A DNA stretch of 64,000 nucleotides from the NCBI RefSeq assembly GCF_002846495.1, contig NZ_PJNE01000001.1, positions 2,666,001 to 2,730,000 on the forward strand, read 5' to 3'. Positions within the stretch are counted from its first letter, which is position 1. Every line of letters starts with the position of its first letter. Positions 8,077 through 16,305 of this stretch are shown here, in pieces. The notes beneath the pieces are model-generated. The model searched no databases. It was not told the origin of the DNA and saw nothing but the letters and a program-made list of their open reading frames with translations. This DNA is from Phycicoccus duodecadis (GTDB taxonomy: Bacteria > Actinomycetota > Actinomycetes > Actinomycetales > Dermatophilaceae). The position numbers were made by a program, and so were the translations under genes.

Positions 8077-8083
8077 GGAGCCC

Positions 8084-8089
8084 AGCCTA
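8084..8089 (-). promoter_or_regulatory. -10 element of purD, leaderless
   Basis: On the minus strand TAGGCT is followed by seven bases and the GTG at 8076. Confidence 0.5.
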
Positions 8090-8108
8090 GGGCGCCCCGC
8101 ACGACGTC

Positions 8109-8114
8109 TAGACT
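8109..8114 (+). promoter_or_regulatory. -10 element of the HelD-like gene
   Basis: TAGACT lies in the divergent region shared with purD. The predicted transcript would start near 8120-8121, about 40 bases before the chosen GTG. Confidence 0.4.
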
Positions 8115-8160
8115 GGTGCGTTCCGTGACCTGCGCCGACGACCGAGGAGTGCGCACCTCC

Positions 8161-10374
8161 GTGACCACGCATCACCCGGGCCAGCCCGACACGTCCTCCG
8201 ACGTCGCCGGCGAGGTGGCCCTCGAGCAGGCCCACGTCGACCGCGTCTACGCCGAGCTCGAGAAGGCCGGCGCCCGGGCCCGTGACGTCGAGGCCGACGG
8301 GATGGCGCGTGGCCGCACCAGCCGCACCGGCGACGTGCGCGACGAGGAGCTCACCGGGCTGTTCGAGCGCGACGCGCTGGTCTTCGCCGCCACCCGACGC
8401 CGCGCCATGATCGACACCCAGTACGAGGGGCTCGTCTTCGGGCGGCTCGACCTCGGCGAGGAGGACTCCACCGCCGCCGAGCGCGAGGTCCGCCACATCG
8501 GCCGGCTCGGCGTGCGCGACGACGAGTACGAGCCGCTGGTCGTCGACTGGCGCGCCCCAGCCGCCGCCGCCTTCTACCGCGCCACCCCCGTCGACCCGAT
8601 GGGCGTGGTGCGCCGCCGCGTACTGCGCTGCACGGGCTCGCGCGTCGTCGGCGTCGAGGACGACCTGATGGTCGCGCAGGCCCCCGACGACATCGTGGTG
8701 GTCGGCGACGGCGCCCTGATGGCGGCCCTCACCCGCAGCCGCGGCCGGCAGATGCGCGACATCGTGGCGACCATCCAGGCGCACCAGGACGAGGCCATCC
8801 GCGCCCCCTCGCGCGGCGTCACCGAGATCACCGGCGGCCCGGGCACCGGCAAGACCGTGGTGGCCCTGCACCGCGCCGCGTACCTGCTGTACGCCGAGCG
8901 CCGCCGCTTCGAGCACGGCGGCATCCTGGTCATCGGCCCGTCGGCCGCCTACACCGCCTACATCGAGCGCGTCCTGCCCAGCCTCGGCGAGGAGTCGGTG
9001 GCGCTGCGGGCGCTCGGCGACGTCGTCGACGGGATGACGGCCACGCGTTCGGACACCCCGGAGGTCGCGGCCGTCAAGGGCAGCCTGCGCATCCGCCGGC
9101 TGCTGTCGCGGATCGCGGCGCGGCCCCCGGTGGGGGCCCCGCCGGCGCTGCGCGCGTTCATCGCGGGCAACGCGGTGCGCCTCGACACCGACGTGCTGCG
9201 GCGCGTGCGGGCCGAGGTGTTGCGCGGTCACCAGCACAACCTCGGGGTCGACGCCGCCCGGTCCGCGCTGGCCGAGGCCGCGTGGCGCTCGGTGCGCCAG
9301 GGCGAGCGCAGCGAGTTCCTCGACGCCTTCGACGCCTCCCGCGACGTCGACGACTTCATGGCCGCGTGGTGGCGCCAGCTCGACCCGCGCGAGCTGCTGC
9401 TGACCCTGACCGACACCGAGCACGTGTACGCCCTCGCGCGCGGTGTCCTCGACCAGGAGGAGGGCGCGGCGCTGGCGCACTCCTACCGCGAGGCGGTCGA
9501 GACCGGCGAGTGGTCGGTCGCCGACGTCGCCTTGGCCGACGACCTGCTCGCGCGGCTGGGGCCGGTGCAGGAGGCCGAGCGCGAGGAGGCCGGCTTCTAC
9601 GACATCGAGGAGCTCGACGACCTCTCGGCCTTCGGGGTCACCGACGTGCGCGCGGGGGTGGCGCGCTCGGGGCGACAGGGCTCGACCCGGGCCGTGTTCA
9701 CCTCGGCCGACGCCCGCGAGCGCCTGCTGGCGGGGCGGCTGGACCGGGCGTCGGGCTACGCGCACGTGCTCGTCGACGAGGCGCAGGACCTCTCGCCCAT
9801 GCAGTGGCGGATGGTCGCGCGCCGGGGGCGGTCGGCATCCTGGACCGTCGTGGGCGACGCCGCCCAGGCGTCCTGGCCCGACCTGGCCGAGGCGTCCCAG
9901 GCCCGCGAGGAGGCCTTCGCCGGGCTCGAGCGCCGGGCCTTCCACATGGACACCAACTACCGCAACGCGCGCGAGATCTTCGACTACGCGCGCGATGTCG
10001 TGCTGCCCTTGGTGCCGGACGCCGACATCCCGGCCGCGGTGCGCGAGACCGGGGTCGACCCGGTCGACCGCGTGGTCACCGGGCCGCTGGTGCACGAGGT
10101 GTCGGCGGCGCTGGAACAGGTGCTCGGCGAGGTCGACGGCTCGGTCGCGGTCATCACCCCGCGGCGGTGGGCCGGCCGGCTGGCCTCCCTCGACGGCGCC
10201 GGCGACGGGCGGGTGCGCCTCATCGACCCGCTCTCGACCAAGGGCCTGGAGTGGGACGCCACGGTCGTGGTCGACCCCGACGCCATCGCGGAGGAGTCAC
10301 CCGGCGGCGTGCGGGTCCTCTACGTCGTGCTGACCCGCGCGGCGCACCGGATGCACGTCCTGCGCCCCGCCTGA
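8161..10374 (+). CDS. helD: HelD-like RNA polymerase recycling ATPase (UvrD/Rep superfamily)
   Basis: 737 residues in the actinobacterial HelD layout. The N-terminal helical arm has LEQAHVDRVYAELEKAGARA. The domain around VVDWRAPAAAAFYRATP precedes Walker A (GGPGTGKTVVALHRAAYL, about residue 222). There is a large insert, then the DEAQDLSPMQW motif II and DTNYRNAREIF. The C-terminal motifs are LIDPLSTKGLEWDATVVVD and YVVLTRA. HelD proteins bind stalled or resting RNA polymerase and release it from DNA using ATP. The GTG at 8161 has GAGGAG about ten bases upstream. In-frame GTGs at 8149 and 8125 are alternatives. Confidence 0.88.
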   Translation: MTTHHPGQPDTSSDVAGEVALEQAHVDRVYAELEKAGARARDVEADGMARGRTSRTGDVRDEELTGLFERDALVFAATRRRAMIDTQYEGLVFGRLDLGEEDSTAAEREVRHIGRLGVRDDEYEPLVVDWRAPAAAAFYRATPVDPMGVVRRRVLRCTGSRVVGVEDDLMVAQAPDDIVVVGDGALMAALTRSRGRQMRDIVATIQAHQDEAIRAPSRGVTEITGGPGTGKTVVALHRAAYLLYAERRRFEHGGILVIGPSAAYTAYIERVLPSLGEESVALRALGDVVDGMTATRSDTPEVAAVKGSLRIRRLLSRIAARPPVGAPPALRAFIAGNAVRLDTDVLRRVRAEVLRGHQHNLGVDAARSALAEAAWRSVRQGERSEFLDAFDASRDVDDFMAAWWRQLDPRELLLTLTDTEHVYALARGVLDQEEGAALAHSYREAVETGEWSVADVALADDLLARLGPVQEAEREEAGFYDIEELDDLSAFGVTDVRAGVARSGRQGSTRAVFTSADARERLLAGRLDRASGYAHVLVDEAQDLSPMQWRMVARRGRSASWTVVGDAAQASWPDLAEASQAREEAFAGLERRAFHMDTNYRNAREIFDYARDVVLPLVPDADIPAAVRETGVDPVDRVVTGPLVHEVSAALEQVLGEVDGSVAVITPRRWAGRLASLDGAGDGRVRLIDPLSTKGLEWDATVVVDPDAIAEESPGGVRVLYVVLTRAAHRMHVLRPA

Positions 10375-10477
10375 CGCAGCCCCGGCCCGGTCAACTCTTG
10401 TTGCAGGGGCGCTCAGACGGTATGTCGTGACGCCCTCGGTGTGAGGGGGTTGCGGGCCGGGGCCTCGCTCACACATG

Positions 10478-10487
10478 TTCGTGGGTT
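10478..10487 (+). repeat. Candidate left subterminal inverted repeat of the IS
   Basis: TTCGTGGGTT matches the complement of 11772-11781 at nine of ten positions. Both copies are followed on their own strand by an ACCG, at once here and after a few extra bases in the other copy. Confidence 0.35.
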
Positions 10488-10543
10488 ACCGGACGAGGAT
10501 GTCGCCTTGCCCGGCCTATCCGACAGGTGTGGAGGAGGCCCCG

Positions 10544-11626
10544 GTGTTCATCGAGCGTACGAGCGTTGGGTTGGATGTGCACGCACGATCGATCGTGGCG
10601 GCGGCGATCGACGGCGTGACTGGTGAGGTCGTGCAGGAGCGGCTGGTTCCGGATCCGCAGGTGGTCATCGGCTGGCTGTTGCGCCTGCCGGGGCCGGTTG
10701 CGGTGACGTACGAGGCCGGCCCGACGGGGTTCGGTTTGGCCCGGGCGATCACCGCGGCCGGGTTGCGCTGCCAGGTCGCGGCACCGTCCAAGCTGCTGCG
10801 CCCGGCCCGGGACCGGGTCAAGACCGACGCCCGTGACGCGGTGATGCTGGCGCGGCTGCTGCGCCTGGACGAGATCGTCGCCGTTCGGGTCCCCACGATC
10901 ACCCAGGAAGCCGCCCGGGACCTGGTGCGTGCCCGCGAGGACGTGCGCGGGGACCTGATGCGGGCCCGGCACCGGGTGTCCAAGCTGGCGCTGCGTCACG
11001 GACACGTCTACTACGGCGGCAAGGCGTGGACGCTCGCGCACGACGCGTGGCTGCGCCGGATCCGGTTCGAGCAGCCCGGCACGGCGGCAGCGTTCGAGGC
11101 GGACTACGAGCAGGTCCAGCTCACCTTGGCCCGTCGCGACCGGCTCGACACCGCGATCACCATGATGGCCGCCGACAGCGAGTTCACACCGGTGACCCGA
11201 CGGCTGTGCTGCCTGCGCGGGATCTCCACCCTGACCGGGTTCGCCCTCGCGGTCGAGATCGGAGACTGGCACCGGCTGTCCGGGGCCACCATCGGCTCCT
11301 ACCTCGGGCTGGTCCCCACCGAACGCTCCAGCGGCGAGAAGCGCTCCCAGGGTGGGATCACCAAGACCGGCAACACCCACGCCCGCCGGCTGCTCACCGA
11401 AGCCGCATGGCACCACAAGCCCGCCTACCGACGCGGCAAGACCATCCTCGAGCGGTGGTCCGCGGCCCCCGCACCGGTCGTGGCCCGCGCCGACGCCGGC
11501 AACCGGCGCCTGCACGCCCGCTGGGTCACCCTGGACGCCCGCAAGAAGAAACACACCGTCGCCTGCACCGCCATCGCCCGCGAGCTCGCCGGCTGGTGCT
11601 GGTCCCTGGCCGTCATGGACGACTAA
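10544..11626 (+). CDS. IS110-family DEDD transposase
   Basis: 360 residues. The N-terminal RuvC-like domain shows the DEDD acidic set: Asp11 (GLDVHAR), Glu57 (TYEAGPTG), and Asp95 and Asp98 (TDARDA). The C-terminal transposase_20 domain has LRGISTLTGFALAVEIGDW and GSYLGLVPTE. The SG motif (Ser263, in RSSGEKRS) is the likely catalytic serine, followed by GITKTGNTHARRLLTEAAW. These proteins are RNA-guided recombinases in the IS110 members studied. The GTG at 10544 is chosen for the strong GGAGGAGG site at 10531-10538. The gene looks intact, so the element may be active. Confidence 0.93.
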   Translation: MFIERTSVGLDVHARSIVAAAIDGVTGEVVQERLVPDPQVVIGWLLRLPGPVAVTYEAGPTGFGLARAITAAGLRCQVAAPSKLLRPARDRVKTDARDAVMLARLLRLDEIVAVRVPTITQEAARDLVRAREDVRGDLMRARHRVSKLALRHGHVYYGGKAWTLAHDAWLRRIRFEQPGTAAAFEADYEQVQLTLARRDRLDTAITMMAADSEFTPVTRRLCCLRGISTLTGFALAVEIGDWHRLSGATIGSYLGLVPTERSSGEKRSQGGITKTGNTHARRLLTEAAWHHKPAYRRGKTILERWSAAPAPVVARADAGNRRLHARWVTLDARKKKHTVACTAIARELAGWCWSLAVMDD

Positions 11627-11790
11627 CAGCCCAAGCCCGTTCACGCCCGCATGGACCGGACGCAGCGCGTGGAGCAACCCGCTACTCGACTGTGAGCAGC
11701 CACCCACCGTGGCCACGCTCGACCTCAGAGCAGCGCGAAGGCTCCAGCCGAAACACCGCCCTGCGGTACCCAACCCGCGAATATCAGACT
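11627..11790 (+). ncRNA. Candidate bridge-RNA region of the IS element
   Basis: IS110-family elements encode a structured guide (bridge) RNA in a non-coding end; in the IS1111 subgroup it is reported on the right side. Here the right end holds about 160 bases with no reading frame and several short self-complementary stretches. I did not fold it or identify the guide loops, so this is an inference from the family and layout. Confidence 0.3.
11772..11781 (-). repeat. Candidate right subterminal inverted repeat of the IS
   Basis: On the minus strand it reads TTCGCGGGTT, one mismatch from the left copy at 10478-10487. Confidence 0.35.
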
Positions 11791-11843
11791 GACCGCGCGT
11801 CGACCTGACACGCCGCCCCGGACACCCCACCCGCGTGAACGAC

Positions 11844-11877
11844 GAGGCGCCGCCGACAACCCAGCCGGCGGCGCCTC
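11844..11877 (-). terminator. purA terminator, 12-bp hairpin
   Basis: GAGGCGCCGCCG and CGGCGGCGCCTC form a perfect stem with a ten-base loop, 32 bases after the purA stop. On the purA strand it is followed by GTCGTTCACG, a weakly T-containing tail. Confidence 0.75.
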
Positions 11878-11909
11878 ACCCTGCCCACTTGACAGCAGAG
11901 AGCCACATA

Positions 11910-13211
11910 TCAGTCGAGCAGGGCGTGGCGCTGGATGATCTCGTGCCGTCCGGGGCCGACGCCGATGGCCGAGACCCGCGCGCCGATGAGCTCCTCGACC
12001 CGCAGCACGTACGCCTGCGCGGCCGCCGGGAGCTCCTCGAAGGTGCGGCACCCGGAGATGTCCTCCCACCAGCCGTCGAGCACCTCGTAGACGGGCTTCG
12101 CGTGGTGGAAGTCGCTCTGGCTCAGGGGCATCTCGTCGTGCCGCACGCCGTCGACCTCGTACGCGACGCACACCGGCACCTTCTCGAAGCCGGTGAGCAC
12201 GTCGAGCTTGGTGATGACGAAGTCGGTCACCCCGTTGACGCGCGTGGCGTAGCGGCCGATGACGGTGTCGACCCAGCCGCAGCGCCGCGGGCGCCCGGTG
12301 GTGGTGCCGTACTCGGCGCCCACCTTGCGCAGCGTCTCGCCGTCGTCGTCGAACAGCTCGGTGGGGAAGGGTCCCTCGCCCACCCGCGTCGTGTACGCCT
12401 TCAGGATGGCGATGACCCGCGACACCCGGGTCGGGGGGATGCCCGAGCCGGTGCACGCACCGCCGGCGGTGGCCGACGACGAGGTGACGAACGGGTAGGT
12501 GCCGTGGTCGACGTCGAGCAGCGTCGCCTGACCCGCCTCGAGCAGCACGTTCCGGCCGGCGTCCAGCGCCTGCTCGAGCACCAGCGAGGTGTCGGCCACC
12601 ATCGGCCGCAGCCGCTCGGCGTAGCCCAACAGCTCCTCGACGACGAGGTCGACGTCGACGGCGCGGGTGTTGTAGATCTTCACCAGCACCTGGTTCTTGA
12701 AGCCCAGGGCCGCCTCGACCTTCTGGCGCAGGATGCCCTCGTCGAACAGGTCCTGGACCCGGATGCCGATGCGGTTCATCTTGTCCGCGTAGGTGGGGCC
12801 GATGCCGCGGCCGGTGGTGCCGATGCGCCGCTTGCCGAGGAAGCGCTCGGTGACCTTGTCGAGGGTGCGGTTGTACGGCGCGATGATGTGCGCGTTGGCC
12901 GAGACCACGAGCTTGGAGGTGTCGACCCCCCGCGCCTGCAACCCGTCGAGCTCCTGGAAGAGCACCTCGAGGTCGATGACCACGCCGTTGCCGATGACCG
13001 GGGTGACGGTGGGCGTGAGGATGCCCGACGGCAGCAGGTGCAGGGCGTACTTCTCGCGCGTGCCGTCCTCACCCTCGATCACGACGGTGTGCCCCGCGTT
13101 GTTGCCCCCGTTGAACTTCACGACGTAGTCGACGTCGTTGCCCATGAGGTCGGTGGCCTTGCCCTTGCCCTCGTCGCCCCACTGGGCTCCGATCAGCACG
13201 ATCGCCGGCAT
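11910..13211 (-). CDS. purA: Adenylosuccinate synthetase
   Basis: Makes adenylosuccinate from IMP, aspartate and GTP, the first step from IMP to AMP. The 433-residue protein opens with [21 protein letters not shown], which holds the GTP P-loop and the catalytic Asp of the family. It continues with [12 protein letters not shown], the [13 protein letters not shown] signature and the [14 protein letters not shown] region. The ATG at 13211 has AAGGA eight bases upstream and matches the family start; the longer frame to 13304 has no support. It is the last gene before its terminator, and the IS element sits directly downstream. Confidence 0.97.
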   Translation of the reverse strand: MPAIVLIGAQWGDEGKGKATDLMGNDVDYVVKFNGGNNAGHTVVIEGEDGTREKYALHLLPSGILTPTVTPVIGNGVVIDLEVLFQELDGLQARGVDTSKLVVSANAHIIAPYNRTLDKVTERFLGKRRIGTTGRGIGPTYADKMNRIGIRVQDLFDEGILRQKVEAALGFKNQVLVKIYNTRAVDVDLVVEELLGYAERLRPMVADTSLVLEQALDAGRNVLLEAGQATLLDVDHGTYPFVTSSSATAGGACTGSGIPPTRVSRVIAILKAYTTRVGEGPFPTELFDDDGETLRKVGAEYGTTTGRPRRCGWVDTVIGRYATRVNGVTDFVITKLDVLTGFEKVPVCVAYEVDGVRHDEMPLSQSDFHHAKPVYEVLDGWWEDISGCRTFEELPAAAQAYVLRVEELIGARVSAIGVGPGRHEIIQRHALLD

Positions 13212-13340
13212 CCCGGTTCCTTCCCTCGCGTGCGCGCCGGGACGGCCGTGCCCCGGCGCGGAGAAGGCCCCACCGCGGAACGCGCCGGAGCCTTTCCACC
13301 TCACCCTATCGCGACCGCGACCCGTGGAGGATGTCGTCCG

Positions 13341-14123
13341 TCAGCCGCGGCGGCTCGCCAGCACCCAGCCGAGCTGGAAGCGGGTGTCGACGCCGTTGAC
13401 GGCCATCAGCCGGGCCACCCGCCGGCGCACCGTGCGCAGGCTGACCCCGAGGTGGCGGGCGATGGCCTCGTCCTTCAGCCCGAGCTCGAGCAGCTCGACC
13501 AGCCGCGGGTCCCCCGAGCCGCTGCGCTCCCCGGTGGGCGCGGGCACGCCGTGCTTCCACGCCAGGTCGAAGTAGGCCGTGTAGAGGTGCACCACCAGCG
13601 GGTCGCGCAGCACGACGTAGCCCGACTCGAGGTCGTCCCAACCGGCCAGGGCCACCACGGCACTGTCGCCGAAGACGGCGAACTCGGTACTGGTCGACGG
13701 CAGGATGCGCTGGTCCTCGCCGACCTCCGACCAGATGTTGAGCCACTGCAGGCCGCGCGCCGTGGTGAGGACGTCGGCCGGGTAGACCGCCCGCTGCTCG
13801 TCGCCGCGCTCGATGCGGGCCCGGTTGGCGCTCACGGTGGCCTCGTCGAGCGCCGGCCCGGCGTCGACGGTGAGGACGTAGTTGCGCACCATCCCGGTGC
13901 TCTCGGTCAGGAGCTGGTTGACCACCGACGGCGCGACCACCTGGGGCACGACGTCGGCCGCGGCGTCCTGGGCCCCGAGGGAGCGGCTGGTGACGCGGGC
14001 GATGAGCTCGCGGGTGCGCTCGAGCTCGCGGCGGCGCTCCTCGAGACGCGCCTGCTCGTGCCGGAGGTGCTCCTCGAGGGCGAGGAACGCCCCGTCATCG
14101 GTCTCGACGGTGCGTGGCGGCAC
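13341..14123 (-). CDS. LuxR-type helix-turn-helix transcriptional regulator
   Basis: 260 residues. An N-terminal coiled-coil-like helix (LEEHLRHEQARLEERRRELERTR, about residues 12-40) is followed by an alpha/beta region of unknown role (SEVGEDQRILPSTSTEFAVFGDSAVVALAGWDDLESGYVVL). The C-terminal LuxR/GerE-like domain reads LVELLELGLKDEAIARHLGVSLRTVRRRVARLMAVNGVDTRFQLGW. Many actinobacteria carry this architecture, in which the middle resembles the sensor half of TrmB-like regulators. The GTG at 14123 is chosen because GGGAGGGG lies seven bases upstream; longer frames reaching 14465 would run through the DUF3151 terminator. The ligand is unknown. Confidence 0.85.
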   Translation of the reverse strand: MPPRTVETDDGAFLALEEHLRHEQARLEERRRELERTRELIARVTSRSLGAQDAAADVVPQVVAPSVVNQLLTESTGMVRNYVLTVDAGPALDEATVSANRARIERGDEQRAVYPADVLTTARGLQWLNIWSEVGEDQRILPSTSTEFAVFGDSAVVALAGWDDLESGYVVLRDPLVVHLYTAYFDLAWKHGVPAPTGERSGSGDPRLVELLELGLKDEAIARHLGVSLRTVRRRVARLMAVNGVDTRFQLGWVLASRRG

Positions 14124-14333
14124 GTGCTGTCCCCTCCCTGAGACCGGACGACGTGGCCATTTGTTGCCACTGGCACCCGAGTGTCGCACGACTGGGGTGG
14201 TTCGTTGCACGATGGTGCGCGCACGCCGAGGTTGCAGGGGACCATCGGGTGTGCGTTTCTTGGCGAGAGGGAAATGCCACCATCCCGGTGGTCTGCCTTG
14301 GCTGTAGGGAGGCCCGGGTGGACATCCATCCGG

Positions 14334-14361
14334 GTCTCCCGCCCCGGCCGGGGCGGGAGAC
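14334..14361 (-). terminator. Perfect 28-bp palindrome, terminator-like
   Basis: GTCTCCCGCCCCGG and its exact complement abut with no loop, about 50 bases after the DUF3151 stop on the minus strand. An imperfect smaller repeat (CCGGGTGGA...TCCATCCGG) lies next to it. Confidence 0.6.
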
Positions 14362-14409
14362 ACACCTGCACCGGGACCGCCCCCTGGGGTCGGCGCGCCC
14401 GCGCGGTCG

Positions 14410-14814
14410 TCAGAGGCCCAGCTCGCGGGCTCCGGTCGCGCTCGAGGCCCGCAGGAACTCGGCACAGCGGTGCCGCTCCTCCTCCTCGCCGATGAGCCCC
14501 GCCGCCCGCGAGAGTGCCGCCAGGGCGCGCAGGAAGCCGCGGTTCGGCTCGTGCTCCCACGGCACCGGCCCCTGGCCGCGCCAGCCGCTGCGCCGCAGGG
14601 CGTCCAGGCCCCGGTGGTAGCCGGTGCGCGCGTAGGCGTAGGCCTCGACCGCGCGGTCGTCGGCCAGGGCGTCCTCGGCCAGCACGGCCCACGCCAGGCA
14701 CGAGGTGGGCTGCGCGGCGGCCACCTGGTCGGCGGCCACCCCGCGGTCGAGGGCGGCGGCGGCCGGGTCCTCGGGCAGGTGGGTGGGCGGGATGCCGAGC
14801 AGGTCGTTGGTCAT
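14410..14814 (-). CDS. DUF3151 family protein
   Basis: 134 residues, no signal or membrane segment. It starts MTNDLLGIPPTHLPEDP. The middle, AAQPTSCLAWAVLAEDALADDRAVEAYAYARTGYHRGLDALRRSGWRGQGPVPWEHEPNRGFLRALAALSRAA, reads like a TPR-like helical repeat and is typical of the actinobacterial DUF3151 family, whose function is unknown. The gene lies between fbaA and purA, a neighbourhood seen in other actinobacteria. TACGCT with six bases before the ATG implies a leaderless mRNA. Confidence 0.85.
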   Translation of the reverse strand: MTNDLLGIPPTHLPEDPAAAALDRGVAADQVAAAQPTSCLAWAVLAEDALADDRAVEAYAYARTGYHRGLDALRRSGWRGQGPVPWEHEPNRGFLRALAALSRAAGLIGEEEERHRCAEFLRASSATGARELGL

Positions 14815-14820
14815 GGGTCG

Positions 14821-14826
14821 AGCGTA
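14821..14826 (-). promoter_or_regulatory. -10 element of the DUF3151 gene, leaderless
   Basis: TACGCT on the minus strand, six bases, then the ATG at 14814. Confidence 0.55.
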
Positions 14827-14907
14827 GAGAACGCGCCGTGCACCCGGGAGGGCGCACGGCGCGTTACGCCGGACGGCGACGCGAGGTCACCGCCCGGGTG
14901 AGAGGTC

Positions 14908-15939
14908 TCAGCCCTGGTGGGTGCCGGCCGAGCGCAGGTTCTGGCAGGCCTCGACGACGCGCTGGGCCATGCCGGCCTCGGCCTCCTTGCCCCAGGCCCG
15001 CGGGTCGTACTGCTTCTTGTTGCCGACCTCGCCGTCGATCTTCAGGACGCCGCTGTAGTTCTTCAGCATCCAGTCGGCGACCGGGCGGGTGAAGGCGTAC
15101 TGGGTGTCGGTGTCGACGTTCATCTTCACGACGCCGTAGTCGACCGCGGCCGAGATCTCCTCGGGCAGCGATCCCGAGCCGCCGTGGAAGACCAGGGCGA
15201 AGGGCTTGGCGTCGGCGCCCAGCCCGAGCTCGGCGGCGGCGGCCTGCTGGGCGGCCTGGAGGACCTCGGGGCGCAGCTTGACGTTGCCGGGCTTGTAGAC
15301 GCCGTGGACGTTGCCGAAGGTCAGCGCGGTGAGGTACCGGCCCTGCTCGCCCGAGCCGAGGGCGCGCACGGTGGCGACGGCGTCCTCGGGGGTCGAGTAC
15401 AGCTTCTCGTTGATGGCGTTCTCGACGCCGTCCTCCTCACCACCGACGACGCCGACCTCGATCTCGAGGATGACGTTGGCGGACTTGCACTGCGCGAGGA
15501 GCTCCTCGGCGATCCGGAGGTTCTCGTCGAGCGGCACCGCGGAGCCGTCCCACATGTGCGACTGGAAGATCGGCAGGCCGCCGGCCTTGACCCGCTCGGT
15601 CGACGCCGCCAGCAGGGGGCGCACGAAGGAGTCGAGCTTGTCCTTGGGGCAGTGGTCGGTGTGGAGCGCGATGTTGACGGGGTAGTTCTTGGCGACCTCC
15701 TCGGCGTAGGCGGCCAGCGCCTTCGCCCCGGTGACCATGTCCTTGATCGTCGAGCCGGAGGCGTACTCGCCGCCGCCGGTGGAGACCTGGATGATGCCGT
15801 CGGAGCCGGCCTCGGCGAAGCCGCGGATGGCGGCCGTCACGGACTGGCTCGACGTGATGTTGATGGCCGGGTAGGCGAACGAGCCGTTCTTGGCCCGGTC
15901 GAGCATGTCGGCGTAGACCTCGGGCGTTGCGATGGGCAC
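14908..15939 (-). CDS. fbaA: Fructose-bisphosphate aldolase, class II
   Basis: Zinc-dependent cleavage of fructose-1,6-bisphosphate in glycolysis, and the reverse in gluconeogenesis. The 343-residue protein has the family's AINITSSQSVTAAIRGFAEAGSDGIIQ start, the zinc-site motif ALHTDHCPKDKLD, the GVVGGEEDGVEN glycine loop, FGNVHGVYKPGNVKL and FHGGSGS. This is the class IIA type common in actinobacteria. The GTG at 15939 has GAGGAG seven bases upstream. It is on the same strand as the DUF3151 gene downstream, which has its own promoter. Confidence 0.97.
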   Translation of the reverse strand: MPIATPEVYADMLDRAKNGSFAYPAINITSSQSVTAAIRGFAEAGSDGIIQVSTGGGEYASGSTIKDMVTGAKALAAYAEEVAKNYPVNIALHTDHCPKDKLDSFVRPLLAASTERVKAGGLPIFQSHMWDGSAVPLDENLRIAEELLAQCKSANVILEIEVGVVGGEEDGVENAINEKLYSTPEDAVATVRALGSGEQGRYLTALTFGNVHGVYKPGNVKLRPEVLQAAQQAAAAELGLGADAKPFALVFHGGSGSLPEEISAAVDYGVVKMNVDTDTQYAFTRPVADWMLKNYSGVLKIDGEVGNKKQYDPRAWGKEAEAGMAQRVVEACQNLRSAGTHQG

Positions 15940-16305
15940 GGTGATCTCCTCGGGACGTGAATGTGCCGTACGTCACCGATCCTTGCACTAACCGCGGCGG
16001 GCGTCCCCCGTCGTCCATCACCCGCGGGGGCCGGACACGGCAGCGGGGTGGCCCCCAGCCAGGGGGCCACCCCGCGGACGAGGCACTGACCCCCTGCGAG
16101 CCGGGGCCTCGGTCCTGCGTGTCCGTGTACGAAGCGTCACGCACCTCCGACGCGCCCCTCCGATGGATCACGCGTGGATTCCGAGGAGTATGTCCGGCCC
16201 CGTGGCCGCCGCGCCAGACCCCGGGGCGAACCACATCGATGTAGTCTCTCCGGCCCTGTGACCAGCGGTTTTCCTGGGACGGATGGGACGAGGGAGGCGC
16301 CGGGC
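15940..16305. other. 366-base gene-free stretch upstream of fbaA
   Basis: No convincing reading frame on either strand. It holds the presumed fbaA promoter (near 15960-16040, not resolved), a strong 14-bp hairpin (16043-16075), a perfect ACATCGATGT palindrome (16233-16242) and an overlapping TAGTCT hexamer (16242-16247). A small RNA from this region is possible but not shown. Confidence 0.5.
16043..16075 (-). terminator. Perfect 14-bp hairpin
   Basis: GCGGGGTGGCCCCC and GGGGGCCACCCCGC pair around AGCCA. It lies about 230 bases after the sigma-factor stop and about 100 bases before fbaA. That is far for a terminator of the sigma operon, so it may end another transcript. Confidence 0.55.

Larger units (their letters stand above)
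10440..11790 (+). mobile_element. IS110/IS1111-family insertion sequence (ends approximate)
   Basis: A single transposase gene of the IS110 family is flanked by about 170 bases of non-coding DNA on the left and about 280 on the right, between the 3' ends of helD and purA. The longer right flank suits the IS1111 subgroup. A candidate subterminal inverted repeat (TTCGTGGGTT at 10478-10487, its 9/10 complement at 11772-11781) supports rough limits. IS110 elements make no target duplication, so exact ends cannot be read from one copy. The purA terminator at 11844-11877 bounds the element on the right. Confidence 0.65.

Noticed and set aside
6841..8160. Long open frame on the plus strand antisense to purD, continuous with the HelD-like gene
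   Set aside because: It is a GC-rich shadow of purD. The protein is Arg/Pro/Ala-rich and has no motif before VTTHHPGQPD, where HelD begins.
10375..11909. Target-site duplication flanking the IS
   Set aside because: No convincing direct repeat was found, and IS110 elements do not make one.
13341..14465. Longer start for the HTH regulator at 14465
   Set aside because: It would run through the perfect palindrome at 14334-14361 and the non-conserved leader. The GTG at 14123 has a good ribosome site.
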